In this document: positions 1-12,800 of the stretch, piece by piece
How the letters are laid out: each line of letters begins with the position of its first letter
Numbering within the stretch: the stretch's first letter is position 1
Origin: Margaritifera margaritifera
Lineage: Eukaryota; Mollusca; Bivalvia; Unionida; Margaritiferidae
NCBI GenBank assembly: GCA_029931535.1
Contig: JAQPZY010001037.1
Location: 124,001 to 188,000 of the forward strand
Direction of reading: 5' to 3'
DNA length: 64,000 nucleotides
Notes under the pieces: model-generated
What the model was told of the DNA's origin: nothing
Seen by the model: the letters and a program-made list of their open reading frames with translations, nothing else
Databases searched by the model: none
Translations under genes and position numbers: made by a program

Positions 1-798
1 TATGCACAATGGATTCTTTATAGAGCAATTTGCAGAGGAGTCTAATAGAATCCACTCTTTGCACTGGTGATTTGTGGGAATGGGAAATTCCACCCTTGAG
101 TCAGATAATTGATAAATCAACGTCAATACTGTAATTTGGTAATAAAATATTAGCTTTTGCACATGTTTGTTTTATTTTAACTCTTTGAAAAAAGAATTAT
201 GAAGCATTTTATATTGTTTCAATGCACACGTATCGATGAGGTATCCGATAGCTGTAATTTCCACTCACTGCCTTAAATCAATATGTGAGATAAGTACGGA
301 TAGAGAGACATGAGAAAAAGCATAAGGTATTCAAACACAGTAATGCTGAAAATGAAAGAATAAAAAATACTAGTATATAAAAATTAATTTTAATACTTAT
401 TCAGATCGATCCTTCACTCGAGTACAACTGTTGTTGATAAATTTAAATCCTCATGCAACCACATTTAATTTTATCTATGCATTGCCTGAAGCACTATTAT
501 TAATGAAACACTATGTATATAGACTAATTACAGCAGAGTATTAAAGCTCACACTTCACGGATTTTCAGACAAAGCCACTGTATCAACATTGTGTCAATCA
601 AGTCTCAAGGTACACACAAATGCTTGTCAGGCAAATAATCCCCAAATTGCATAATTAAACAAGTCCAGCTTTCTCAAAACCACCGATATTTAGGTCCGAT
701 CTTTCACTCTTTGTCGTGTGAGCTGCAATTATTCATTCAGCCCCAATTGGCTTGATTAATGAGGTTGCATTAGTGATTCCACCAGTAACATCTTCCTT
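1..798. other. Presumed OLA1 intron, no gene seen
   Basis: AT-rich sequence with no recognisable exon on either strand. By position it should belong to the OLA1 intron upstream of the exon at 3746, but the preceding OLA1 exon was not found in the window, so this is an inference. Confidence 0.4.
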
Positions 799-1059
799 TT
801 ACATCATTGCCTCCATGACCTGTTTAACATACCAGTTGTGGAAGTGTGATTTTAATTCTTTTTTGTATGGTTTATTTATTGCTAAGTCTAGTGGTTGAAG
901 TTGGTCTGTGCATGATTCAGGCATAAACAAACGCGTGATTCCACTGTCTTTCAGTTTAGTTGGCATCTTCTCACAGTGGTGGGCTCTAAACACATAAAAT
1001 ATTGCCACTGTCTGCTGATTGCATCGATCAAGGGGCAGCTGGTCACATGTTTTGTTCAC
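799..1059 (-). pseudogene. pogo/Tigger-type (DDE_1) transposase C-terminal fragment
   Basis: An 86-residue minus-strand open frame reads through the end of a DDE_1 transposase catalytic region. The diagnostic string is PESCTDQLQPLDLAINKPYK followed by FHNWYVKQV, which corresponds to the 'NCTxxLQPLDxxxNKPFK...W' block just after the last catalytic acidic residue in pogo/Tigger and jerky-like transposases. Only the last part of the catalytic core is present. The DNA-binding CENP-B-like domain and the first two acidic residues are missing, and the sequence upstream on the same strand (1060-1331) is a repeat without transposase similarity. It is therefore a dead fragment in an intron. The family call is confident. 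Whether the fragment belonged to one of the TA-flanked elements nearby cannot be told. Confidence 0.8.
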
Positions 1060-1104
1060 TTTATGGACAGTAGTTTAAGTAAGAGATCATACAGATGTAC
1101 TTTA

Positions 1105-1290
1105 ATATCCGAATGGCTTAGTGTTGTTGGCTGTGTCAGCTTCCTTTGATGTTGAGCACTCGGACGAAAACCCGGTGTAAGTGATTGATCTTGACAGGTG
1201 TATTGTTTTAGTGTTGTTGGCTTCATCGGCTTCCATTGATGGTATTCACTGGGTCGAAAACACGGTGTAAGTATTGAACTTGTAAGGTCT
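1105..1290. repeat. Two-copy tandem repeat, about 100 bp unit
   Basis: Two diverged copies start with TTAGTGTTGTTGGCT (about 1108 and 1209), each followed by GCTTCC-TTGATG and CGAAAAC-CGGTGTAAGT. The repeat makes an 11-kDa spurious minus-strand open frame. No function recognised. Confidence 0.65.
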
Positions 1291-1434
1291 TTGATTTGTA
1301 CTCGTACATGTGGTAGCGTTGTTAAAAACATTCAAGTGACCACCATTTCCGTCTGCATAGTTTTATTCTTTTTTATTCCTTATTTTGGGTATTTGTAGAG
1401 GTTAAACCATGAAATTAAACACTTACTAATATGC

Positions 1435-1546
1435 AAACTTTGACAGGCAAAACCACAAATTTAAGTACCCACGAAAATGTCTTTTTTTTACAAAACCACG
1501 AAAATTGAGCCCCACAAAAATAAATGATGCTACAGTATTTTAGTAT
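1435..1546. mobile_element. MITE fragment with CCACGAAAATTGAGCCCC motif, ends CAG|TA
   Basis: Contains AAACCACAAATTTAAGTACC, CCCACGAAAAT and CCACGAAAATTGAGCCCCAC, then ends GATGCTACAG followed by TA. A diverged relative with both ends lies at 4069-4218. The CAG/TA end fits a pogo/mariner-type nonautonomous element; the left end here is not clear. Confidence 0.5.
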
Positions 1547-1809
1547 TGTACACTGTGGCTTTACAAAAAAGGGGTGACTTCTCTAGGGATAAAGTTACCA
1601 TTAAACTTTTTTTCTATTCCTGAAATATATAATGCTTAATCATTTGTTATGATGAAACAGTCTTCTCCAATTTTTTTGTCACTTGTGGAAATTATATGAC
1701 ATAAGTAATTGTATATTTGGAAAAGTTTCTTTACAACTTACTTTTTTTTTTCTCTCACAAAAGGAAAATAATATTTAAATATTCTCCTGAATGCATAAAG
1801 ATGTAAACA

Positions 1810-1898
1810 ATAGGTATGGTGTATCATGACAATAGGTATGGTTTATCATGACAATAGGTATGGTGTATCATGACAATAGGTATGATTTATCATGACAA
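1810..1898. repeat. 22-bp minisatellite, 4 copies
   Basis: Unit TAGGTATGGTGTATCATGACAA repeated four times with one or two changes per copy. Intronic. Confidence 0.9.
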
Positions 1899-2550
1899 GA
1901 CTTTACAAAAATGGAATTACTGTTAATCTTTTACCTTTCACATATGGTGTACAATTTATATATGTTTTAGTTTGCTTGAGTTCTCAAATGTCAACAAGAA
2001 ACACACCATTATTATTAAAGGGATATTTTTTGTCTTGGCGATACATAGGTAACATTTATCCGGCGCCGACGGAATTAATAGTGTTTAAGTTTTTTGTTGA
2101 AATTTCATCCCTAAATTTTGTGCAAAAGTTTTGTAAGGTCATTTGCTGATGTTTAGTGTTAAAGTTGTATGCAAAAGTTTTGTGCTAAAGTTTGGTGTTC
2201 AAGTTTTGTGGTTTTGTGTTAAGTTTTTGCAAGTCAGATGCAGGTGTACATGGAGACAAAAAAACACTGGCACATATGAGACACCATGTTGCATGGAACA
2301 CGATGTAAAAATAACATGTAGTCCACTTTCTATCACTCTTTGATTCATGCATACATGTGACCTAACGGAGAGATAAGCTTAAGACACATTAGGAGATTTG
2401 CAGCATTTGGTCAAGAGGTTTTACTTCAAATCGGGAGGATTTTTATTGACCCGATTCCCCATTTTTAGCATGCAAATTGACAAAAATGACAACAATTGAA
2501 CAAATTTCCATTTTCTATATTAAAATGTACACATCATCTCATCACATCAG
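1899..2550. other. Intronic, no gene seen
   Basis: AT-rich sequence with short imperfect repeats of AAAGTTTTGTG around 2120-2230. Short open frames here have no recognisable domain. Confidence 0.5.
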
Positions 2551-2555
2551 TCCTT

Positions 2556-2870
2556 TCACAGTAACGTGTTGCCTTTCATACTGTTCTTATATGTAGGACA
2601 AGCCTTTTTAGCCTTTCTTAGTAGATCATTGTCTGGATTATATTTGTAGCAGTCCTCATCATTGTTGATATCAACACTTAGATGTTCTATCAATCCTGGA
2701 AACAGGTTTCCACAAGAGTCTGCTTGAATTTTCCTTAGAATAGAAAATGTTCTTTGAGTGTCTGCATTGGAATGTGGCAATATTAGTACAACTCCACCAA
2801 TAAGTTTAAATTGTTTCCTGTCTGTGAGTAGATTCAGGTTGCATATCTACCTGCCAGAACAAATTGGTGC
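2556..2870 (-). pseudogene. hAT-type transposase C-terminal (dimerisation) fragment
   Basis: The minus-strand frame contains LPHSNADTQRTFSILRKIQ, the hallmark 'LPHSNADxERxFSxVRK' start of the hAT C-terminal dimerisation region. A hydrophobic lead-in (LIGGVVLI) precedes it and a typical downstream segment with DLLRKAKKACPTYKNS follows. Further upstream on the same strand, pieces such as LDPDSTNLFWQVDMQ fit the family but need a frameshift. Only roughly the last 100 residues survive, with no catalytic core, so it is a decayed remnant. It is distinct from the pogo-type fragment at 799-1059; the two probably arrived separately. Confidence 0.75.
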
Positions 2871-3745
2871 TATCTGGATCTAATTTGGCAAGTTCTTAAA
2901 ATTGACTTTACAGAAATGGCAGAATGCATATTCATGTCCCTTTGAAGTTGATTCCAACCACTGAAATTACTGTTTACGTCCTTTATTGAATTCCGTTTGA
3001 TATTTTGTTTGTTTAGATTTTGGTGTTTTTAGCATTAGGGGATGACTCATGCTTAGATATCTCGAAAATCTTTAAATACCAAAGCCAAATGTTTTATGCC
3101 ACTTGAGCTCTTAAGTAATGACTAATCCAGCCATAATCCATTAGTGTCTTTAAAATTATTCAGATTACTTCTGATCATAAATAGTATGATCCATCTCAAT
3201 AAACATTAAACACCGAAACCAAACTGACCCTCTGAAAGAATCCATGTAATGTTAATTGTTTTATGCTGCTTGAACTCTAATGTCTTTAATTTTTTCCGAA
3301 TTACAACTGATCACACATAGTATAATTCAATGATTACTTTAAGTTATTGTCTGTTGAATTAACAATTAAAGTGTCATGTTTGTCAGTTCACACTCACATA
3401 ATCAAATGAAGTCTTGACCATAAATATACTACATTGGCAGCAAGTTGTGAAGAAAAAAATTTGGAAAAGTTCCAGATTTTTTTGAACAATAATTTTTAGT
3501 ACCTGGGAGATTTCATTGAGAGATGGGAGGAACAACAGACACCCCTCATCTCGGGAGGAAAAACCCTCTTGGCTGGGAGGTTCATGTATGTTTACAAGGG
3601 CTGTTCCATTTAAACATACGCAGTAGTCAGGGAAGGCATTTTTTAAAAAAAATATTTACTCCTAGAATTCATATGAAAAAGATCAGGCAGTTTATGTTCA
3701 TAATGCCTAGCCAAAGAATTCTTTCTGTTTTTTATTTTCTTCCAG
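2871..3745. other. OLA1 intron, no gene seen
   Basis: AT-rich intron leading to the pyrimidine-rich acceptor before 3746 (TTTTTTATTTTCTTCCAG). Weak internal repetition: two diverged segments around 3090-3190 and 3230-3330 share GCTTGAACTCTAA-like and ATTACTTCTGATCA-like strings. No exon recognised. Confidence 0.5.
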
Positions 3746-3843
3746 ATAGACGTCTTGAACCAACATTTATTCCTGACAGCTAAGCCAGTGATATATCTTG
3801 TCAATTTATCAGAGAAAGATTACATAAGGAAGAAGAATAAATG
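3746..3843 (+). CDS. OLA1: OLA1 exon ([13 protein letters not shown]...)
   Basis: First OLA1 exon in the window. Acceptor CTTCCAG|ATAGAC, donor AAATG|GTAAGTG. It encodes 32 codons plus two bases, ending YIRKKNK and the split Trp codon completed by the first base of the exon at 12033. The sequence matches the conserved stretch before the KIKEW motif of OLA1. No earlier OLA1 exon could be found in 1-3745. Confidence 0.96.
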
Positions 3844-6800
3844 GTAAGTGACAACAGATTAAACAAACACCTTCATGGTATTTAATTATTAATAATGCAA
3901 ATATGTTCATAACATAGATGAAAAGTTGTCATGCCATGTTTATGGACTTCAGAGAATAAATGATAAGTGAAAATTAGTTAAACAGTTCCATGGTAGTTAA
4001 GTGTTAGTGGTGCAAATAAGTTTTATGGACTTTTTTGCAGAAAGAGTTATTTCCTTTTGGAAACAATACTGTGAACTTGCAATTTTCATGGATTTTGTTG
4101 CAATATACCACAGACATAACGACTCAGTGAACAATGATCCTTCTGAGAAACAGGTCTCCTTTCCCAATTTTTCATAAAACCATGAAAATTCGAGCCACCA
4201 AAATAAATTAATTCGCAGTATTTTAGGCCTACAGGGAATTCAGTAAAAAGCCTGGAAGTAATTTGAATGTTGTATATAGCCTTGTTTGTTTTGTTTTTAT
4301 TTATTATTGGTTTTAATGCCACTTTTAACACATTATTGACTATATTATGCCATGGAAATTGGAGCCAGGGACACACTGAGGCAGCCAACCTGGGCTGGCC
4401 TGAGCGGGCATTGAACCCACAACCCTTGGATTATGAGTCTGATGCTATATCAACTGAGCTACCATGATTTAATTTAAAAATCCAAGAGATCATTTGTTTA
4501 TGCACATTATTAAGCTCAGGATCTGTATTTTACTGCATGCATGATAAAAATATTTTCAGTCAATCTAGAGCTGTTTGATTTACACTTGCAAAGAAATTGC
4601 TAAAAAAAATGCAAGTTAGATGGTCAGTGTGATGTGCAAATGAAAAAGTTTTCATTGTAATCAATACCCTTGTGAATTTGGTCCATACTTGAAGAATTTG
4701 AAACACAATGATCCCTCTTTATATCACTGTTCATAGATGCCATAAAAAGTACCACTTTACAGGCATGGCCACCCTATCCTGGGGCAAGCTAGAAGCTAAA
4801 CTATGTAATACCTGCAATGTTGTGTGAAAAATCACATTGTGATAGAGTATGTTCAATGCGAAATCACAATAAACTGGGTTACAGTATGCCTAGAAACAAA
4901 ATAGAGTTTTTGGTTTGAAGGGATTTAAAGCCCTCTATGCATTTGGCTTAGTAATCATTCTCTTACCAAATATAGTTTTTGTTACAGATAATAGTAGCAG
5001 ACTTTATGGTCTTACTAAAATAAGAAATAATGTGTAGAGACACTGGCTTTTGATGTCAGTTTTTATGTCAAGGGAGGCAATTCAAATTTTGGTAAATGTT
5101 TAGCTGTTATAGTAGTTATCTCCCCTGGACATTATTCCCAATGGTAGAAACTGCTTTGAAAAGGTAATTACAATAATTTCTCAAATAATGTCTCAGATAT
5201 TAATATAAATTATTTAGTGACATATAAAGGAAAGGAAACCTACAAATATATTATAAAGATTATTTATAGCAGTATGTATGCAATAGGAAAAGAACCGAAA
5301 ATAGCAATGTCTCTTGATTTATGTTATTCCACATGATCTTCAACTCTCAAAACTATCACTATTCTCCATAAATTGATTAAATTAAGTAGTTCACCCAATA
5401 GAAAGGATTCAAGACTATCCTCATGCTATGTCAGGACTCCTTTATACTGAGGTATTTTATATTGAGAGAACATTGTATTTGTTTGCCTTATGTCCTAATT
5501 GTAGATCTGCTTCTCTTCATATTTAATGGCTTGAATACCATTTGGTACAAGGTTTCGTTTTTATTCACTCAGTGTAGTTGTTCAAAACATGTTTTAATGT
5601 CAGTAATAACTTACCTGTTACTGTTATTAAGCTTTACCTTTCTGCATGGAAAGACCTCGTCTGTGCTAGATGCACCAACTCCCTGTTCTAGAGATTTCTT
5701 AGAATATGTGCATCGACCCAGTCTGATCTACGTCATCAGCCCATGCGCTTTAGCATGTCCTCATTCTTTTCCAGACGACCATTGAGTCAACACATAGAAA
5801 CACTATAAAGAAAAAATGTCTACAAGTGCAGCGGCTTCATGCTAACTAACCAGGGCTTGTCATGCGCTCCCCCAAACAAAAGAGGGAGGAGCAACACCTT
5901 CACTAGACAAGATGGAATTGACTGCATCTCCCCTAATCCCTAATTAAACAGGGAGAGATAGCACCTTCCAGGAGAGAAATACTGTTACTACCTGTGAGGT
6001 TGTAAAAGATATTTCTCAGGGGATCGAGTGCGCTCCCTTGAACAAAAGAGGGAGGAGCAGCACCTTCCCTAGACAAGATGGAATTGACTGCATCTCCCCT
6101 AATTAAACAGGGAGAGATAGCATCTTCCAATAGAGAAATACTGTTACTACCTGTGAGGTAGTAACGTTTCTCAAGGGATCGAGTGCGCTCCCTCGAACAA
6201 AAGAAGGAAGAGCAACACCTTCCCTAGACATGATAGTGTTTCTTCTAAGAAGGCAGCTTCTGTTGTTAAGGGCAATAAACTTGCTGGGTCCGAGTGAACC
6301 CCCAAACTACGGGACAGCGGGGTAGCACCATTCCACAAGCAAACACAGTAATACCCCTGGTTGGTGGTTGCACTGAGCCCTATTATGGAGAATCTTTGCA
6401 TCTTCCCTTCAGTGGAGGGGCAAGATCTCTATAGTATCCGAGGTCAGGCGAGGAGTAGATCACGCAATCCCAAGAGGGTTATCCATTTTTTTCTAACTCT
6501 TCTAATTCTGATGGAAGTTCCCTCAAATCTAGATCGCCATTAACTATAAGTGACAGGCCATTGATTGGCCACTTGTCACCATGTACAGACAGAACAACTA
6601 GATATAGGTCTGCAAAACATGCCAAATACTCTCCCTTTCGCTACATTACCTAGTTATCACACCACAGGGACAGACCCAGCTTTTAAACACGCTCCCGGGA
6701 TAGGATATCAGACTGATGTCCCTTCCTTTCACATGTTCCCTTTTAATCCTTATGGTATGTGGAACTTCCCCCTTCAAGGGAGAGAACAACCTCTACCATG

Positions 6801-9800
6801 GATGTCATGTATGTGGACGCCTGCATGTACGAGTGACAAGGTCTGACAACCATCACAAGTTCTGCAAGAAAGGTCAAGGAAGGTGAGTGTTACTCCCCCT
6901 CCCTCTAAGAGACCAAAGAGAGATGAGAATTCTTGCTCTCCTGACATGACACTAATTAAGGACAGTTCTGTTGTTCCCTGTGTTGAGTCACAGAATAGAT
7001 ATGTCACTACTTCCCAGCCTTCTCTGCAGAGGGATCATTCGGTCTACATTTCTCCTGTTTCCCACTGAGCTTTGGAACAGGAAGATAATGCTTGGTAGAT
7101 TATAGTAGGTTCTCAGGAATTTCCTGAAATTCCTGAGGATAGTGTATACCCTCCCCTCTGAGGTTCTCCAAATCTCTCTCAACCATCATCTCACATGGTC
7201 AAGGAGGAGGAGACTTGGTCATTCAACATGGCTGTAAACAAAGTCTACCACCTTCTTCCCCCTGACATGTACATGTGCCCAAAGCCCAAGTGTTCAAGTG
7301 ACACTAAGATTCTCTCTCGTTTAGAGAAACTGTCAGGAGCAATGCTCAGGCTGGACTTGCTGCTACTTCCTCACTCTCCGATGGTTAGCGAAGTTGCAAA
7401 ATGGCTGAGCAAAGGTCAAGAAACAGCATGACATAATAAAGGGTGGTCTGTCCCCTTTGCTACATTGAGACCATTAATATCATCCTCAAGCTATAAGGTC
7501 CATTCACCTGCTGGCCAGTGACCCCCCCCCACTTGGATGCAGAAGCTTGGCAAGTGGGCATTTCAGTGGGTTCCTTTGCTCGCCTGTTAGTTAAATCCTT
7601 GGAGGCTTTGGAGTCAGCTGCTTACTTCAGTTTACTGAAAAGAGAACGATTATCAACCGTTCACTTCCAATGACTGTTAGAGGCTGTGGCTAAGACTTTG
7701 AGACATGCATTGTCTATGACGATTGCGTTGTCAGCGGAGTTTCTTCACCTACATCAAGATGTAGCATTCAAATCTTCGAAGTTCTGCTCAAAGATAGCAA
7801 AAATCTTCCAAGGGGTGCCACCCCTGGGCTCCAAGACCTTATTTGATGGTCTCATTCCCACATTCTCAGATAAGTGTGTCCTCTTTATTGTGAAGGAGTG
7901 TTTACATCTACACTTCACAGAACTCCCTCCTCTCTCAAGGACACCCATCTTCCATCAATCAAACGTATTCAGTTTAAAGGAAGAAGTGCACACCCTTCTG
8001 CGGAAGGGCGCCGTAGAGAAAGTTCAAAATATCCAGTCGCCAGCTTTCTACTCCCAGATATTTCTGGTCCCCAAAAGGGTGGAAAACTGAGGTTTATTAT
8101 CAACCTTTCCCCCCTAAACAAATTTTGCTAGAGGAAACTTTCAAGATGGAAACTGCAACTTCAGTTCAGAACACTATTAAACCGGCTGACTGGGCAGTTT
8201 CCATCGATCTTCAGGATGCGTACTTCCACATCCCAAAATGTTTACTCCACACAAAAATATTTCCGGTTCTTGATTGGACAGGAATTATTTCAATTCCGGG
8301 CCATGCAATTCGGTCTTGCCTCAGCACCCAGGGTCTTCACCAGAGTAATGGGGGTAATAGCTGCATAAATGAAGTACTTGGGGATTCTGTTAATCCAGTA
8401 TTTTGACGACTGGCTGCTACACAACACAAACAAACAGTCCGTGTTCAGCCACTTGACCCGCTGTTGGTCTGTAGTGACACAATTAGGACTGATTCTAAAC
8501 CTAGAGAAATTCAAACTCGTTCCCTCTCAAGATTTTGTGTACATAGGAATGCATTTCCTTACCTCTCTGGGCCGGGTTTGTGTTCCCACAGAGAGGAGGC
8601 ACAAAATCATGGAACTTTTAAGGATGTTACAGACCAAGACTTCACTGTCGGCCCATCTGTATCTCTCCCATCTGGGAACCTTGAATTCTGCGGCGGATCT
8701 GGTATCCCTAGGGAGACTTCATGTACATCCTCTTCAGTTTCTCCTGTTGTCGGTTTGGAAACCCCACAAGGATACCCTCTCAGTTCAAATTTCTCTAGGG
8801 TCGACGTTTCAGTACCACCTCAAGTGGTGGTACAATGAAGACAGGTTTCTGAGAAGAGTTCTCCTGCATTCCCCAGAACCCCACTCCTATCTGTACACCA
8901 ACGCATCAGATTCAGGTTGGGGGGCTCATTTAGAGCTGCCAGGAGTACTTCTCCATGGCCATTGGTCACAGGAAGACAGTCTCATCCACATAAACAATTT
9001 AGAAATGAAAGCCGTGTTGTTCATCCTAAAACGGTGCATCGAACATGTCAAAGGGCACTGCATCATGGTCTCCTCAGACAACACATCAGTGGTTGCATAC
9101 CTCGGATGACTAGGAGGTACTCGTGCTCCTTCACTCTGCGTGGAGGTCAGGAACCTTCTACATTGTGCAGAGTCAGAAGGGATTATACTCGGAGTACACT
9201 CCAGGGAAGAAAAACATTTTTTCCGACAGTCTGTCCAGAACAGGCAAGGTAGTCCTAACAGAATCATATCTTCATCAAGCAGTTGCAGAGTCTCTGTTCG
9301 GTCTTTTGGAGACACCTCTAGTAGACTTGTTTGGAACAAAACTAAACAGCAAGCTCCCATGTTATGTCTCCCCAGTCCCAGACCAAGCAGCCAGGGCAGT
9401 GGATGCCTTCAGTCTAGACTGGGATCGATCATCTGCTTACACATTCCCACCCTTCCGGTTGATTCCACAAGTACTGCACAAGATCAGGATGTCAACAGCA
9501 CAAATCATCCTGATTGCACCTCTGTGGTTCAACAACCTACTCGACCTGTTGATCGACAAACTAAGGGTATTACCTCCGTGGGACAATCTTCTCTCACAAC
9601 ACAGAGGTACTCTAGTTCACACCAATCCTCAGATTCTCCACCTTCACACTTGGCTTATCTGAAGCGATCTATCCGCCAATCAAGTTTTCTAGCAAAGTTA
9701 CCAACTGCATCATACAGGCCTGGCGATGTTCAACATCCAAGGTCTACGATGCAAAGTGGAAAATCTCCTCTGATTGATGTGCTAGGAAACATGTTAATCC

Positions 9801-12800
9801 TTGCTGACCCTCTCTTGGTGCAGTTGCAGATTTTCTTCTTTTCCTCTTTGAGAGATCTTGTTCAGCCTCTACAATCAAAGTTTATAGGGCTGCCCTTTTG
9901 AACACTCTTACAATATCCAGAGGTCAATCCATTGGTTAAGATCCTCACTTGTTAGATCTTATTAAGCATTTCAAGCTACAGAAATCAGTATCTCACTCGT
10001 TGACACCAAAATGGAACCTTTATGTGTTTTGTGGGCATTGACAAAATCCCCAGTCTCAGTCAAATCTGTGCTGGGGATGATCGAGATAGACTTCTTTACC
10101 CAGTTAGGGCACTTAGATTCTATTTAGCAACTGCTAAAGGGAGAAGGAAAGGTAGGAAAAGGCTTTTTTTCCCCTTTGGGGTTTAGCTGATATTTCAGCA
10201 TCCACTATTTTTCGATGGATTTCACTCACCATCAAGATAGCTTATGCATTGCTCACTGAAAGAGACTTATCGTTCATGAAGATAAATGGTCATGAAGTCG
10301 GGGCCATCGCTACCTCCTGGGCATATCCAATCACTCATCTTTAGATGATATTATGAAGGCTGCATTTTGGCGCTCGCACACAACCTTCTCCTTTTACCTT
10401 CATAACAAACCTGAGCTAACGTATTTTCTCTCTGGGTTTGATAGTCAATACACAGTCCATCAGCCACCCTCCTTACTGACAAATTCAGCTTAATAATAGT
10501 GACAGGTAAGTTATTACTGACATTAAAATGTAGTTTTTTGGGAGAGTAAAACTAATTTTAATTATGTAATACTTACCTGTCACTATTGGATGCCCTCCTC
10601 CAACCCCACTCTGCTGCCCTTCATTAGTCACATGTCCTGAAAAGAATGAGGACATGCTATAGCGCACGGGCTGATGACATAGATCAGACTGGGTCGATGA
10701 ATGTGTTCTAAGAAATCTCTAGAACAGGGAGTTGGTGCATCTAGCATGGACGAGGTCTTTCCATGCAGAAAGGTAAAGCTTAATAATAGTGACAGGTAAG
10801 TATTACATAACTGAAATTTGTTTTACTGCCCCATAAAAGTAAATTTTAGAAAATATTTAATGCAGAGCTAAGAAATAAACCACATGATAATTATTAGAAA
10901 TTGTGTTGTTGATAGTAAAAATGCTTTAAAATGAGTGAAATATTTTGAAGATTGTATGTCTGTTATTCTGTCCCTGAATGATTATCAATTATTGCATGGT
11001 ATGTCTGTTATTCTGTCCCTGAATGATTATCAATTATTGCATTGATAAAAGTTGTCTTTGTTTGCTCACAGGTATGCAAGGTACCAGTCAGAGAAAATTT
11101 AGAGGAGGGGGCAGTTTTACATGAGAACTGTATCTTGGAATAGACCCCTTATCATATGTTCCAAGAAACAGCTTTACATGAAAAAAGATAGAACTTTGTA
11201 TATCTTCATTATTGACACAAAAGCAGCGATCATGTGCTAAGACAAAGACACTGCGTGGTATGCATTTGAACTGTATGTAACAGTAGAGATATTACCAACG
11301 AATACTGAAAACTGCTTGTAACAGTAGAGAACTTACCAAAGAATGTATACTGAAAACTTCATGTCTAAGTGCAGTTGGTAAAATGGTTTTGATAACTAGA
11401 TAAGCAATGAAAGGATATTATTGTTTTATTGCAAAAAGTCACTTAGTTAGCCCTTGAGAATGGCCATTGATGTAGAAGTTAAACGTTTCCAAGATGAGAT
11501 TGAGGTTTGTTACCATATGTGAATGTTACAGGTTTTGTTAAGATAACTGCAGATCATTTTCATGCACTTGTTTTTAAGTGGGGGAGAGGGTTCATTAAAT
11601 TTATAGGGGTTTCATGGAATCATGCAACGTTTAGAAGATACCGTACTAGATATTTCAAGCAGCAGTGTAGATCCTGATCTGCAGGCACATTAAGCAATGA
11701 CACATTGGGTATTTGTTTTTCACAGTTGGATGCATCAAGCAATGATACATTGGGTATTTGTTTTTCACAGATGGTTGCTTCAAGCAATCACACATTGGGT
11801 ATTTGTTTCTCACACTTGGTTGCATTAAGCAATGACACATTGGATATTTGTTTTTCACAGTTGGTTGCATCAAGCAGTGACATATTGGATATTTATTTTT
11901 TTCGCAGTTGGTTGCATCAAGCAATGACATATTGGATAATGACATATTGGATATTTGTTTTTTGCAGTTGGTTGCATGTAAAACACTTGTAAAAATGTTA
12001 TTGATGTTGGTTATTTCATTGGCCTGTTACAGGTTAGGTAAGATCAAGGAATGGATTGACGAAAATGATCCTGGGGCCACTGTCATCCTGTTTAGTGTCA
12101 CTCTGGAATACAAACTAATGGATATGTCACCAGAGGAAAAAGAGAAATTTTTGAAGGAAAATGAAACACACAGGTACCATAGTTTTCCTTGAATAATGCA
12201 CTTTTACATTTATTTTGAGCATATGGTACAGAAGTGCACATTTTTGTTGGATTTTATGTGTATTGTTATTGATTAATTAATATGTTTTGGCTAAAAATCA
12301 CATAAGCACTTGTACTTTTTATGAAATTTGTATAGAATCTTATAAGCACATGTATAAACATTATATTAAAGTCTTTGATCCTAAAAATAAACCCATTATA
12401 AAATGACATCTCTGAAATTACATTTATCATGTACAGTCAGACCTGTCCTAATGGCCACCTTTACTCAGCGATCACCTGTTCACAACGGCCATTCTGATTT
12501 CACCCTGGTACATTTCGTATATAAATGTCCTGTAAGTAATGGTCACCTGCCCTCCGCGGTCAAAGGCCAGATGTTTCCTAACCAAGCAATGGTTTCTTCC
12601 TGCCTTAAGCGGTCTCTGGGCTTGTACTCGTACTCCAGTCACATTGGCAATGTAACTCAAAGGTGTAAATATGTCAAATTTGAAAGCGAGGCAGCTTTTA
12701 TCAATAGGGTAGAGGGTCGAAGCAATTCGTTTGCTGAATGGTGTGAAAAATGGTTGTGTTACTGCAGCAGAAATGGAAGTCGCTTTTTGTGCCAGTGTGA

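Larger units (their letters stand above)
5592..10829 (+). mobile_element. DIRS1-like tyrosine-recombinase retrotransposon, nearly full length, decayed
   Basis: A complete DIRS architecture is visible: left terminal repeat, gag-like remnant, RT/RNase H, tyrosine recombinase remnant, internal complementary region (ICR), then right terminal repeat in inverted orientation. About 170 bp of the two repeats are near-identical in inverted orientation (5605-5777 against 10632-10800). The outermost roughly 30 nt of the two ends differ, as in DIRS-1, and each is complementary to one half of the ICR at 10488-10590. This family integrates by tyrosine recombinase through a circular intermediate, so it makes no target duplication, and none is seen. 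Frameshifts and stops interrupt all coding regions, so the copy is inactive. It lies sense to OLA1 in an 8.2-kb intron. Confidence 0.92.

Noticed and set aside
4380..4466. tRNA gene on the minus strand
   Set aside because: A and B boxes are recognisable but the acceptor stem does not pair, and a SINE body and A-rich tail follow. The same holds for 30530-30602 and 53630-53690.
5423..5785. 120-codon open frame with hydrophobic stretches
   Set aside because: Its 3' half is the DIRS left terminal repeat; no homology recognised.
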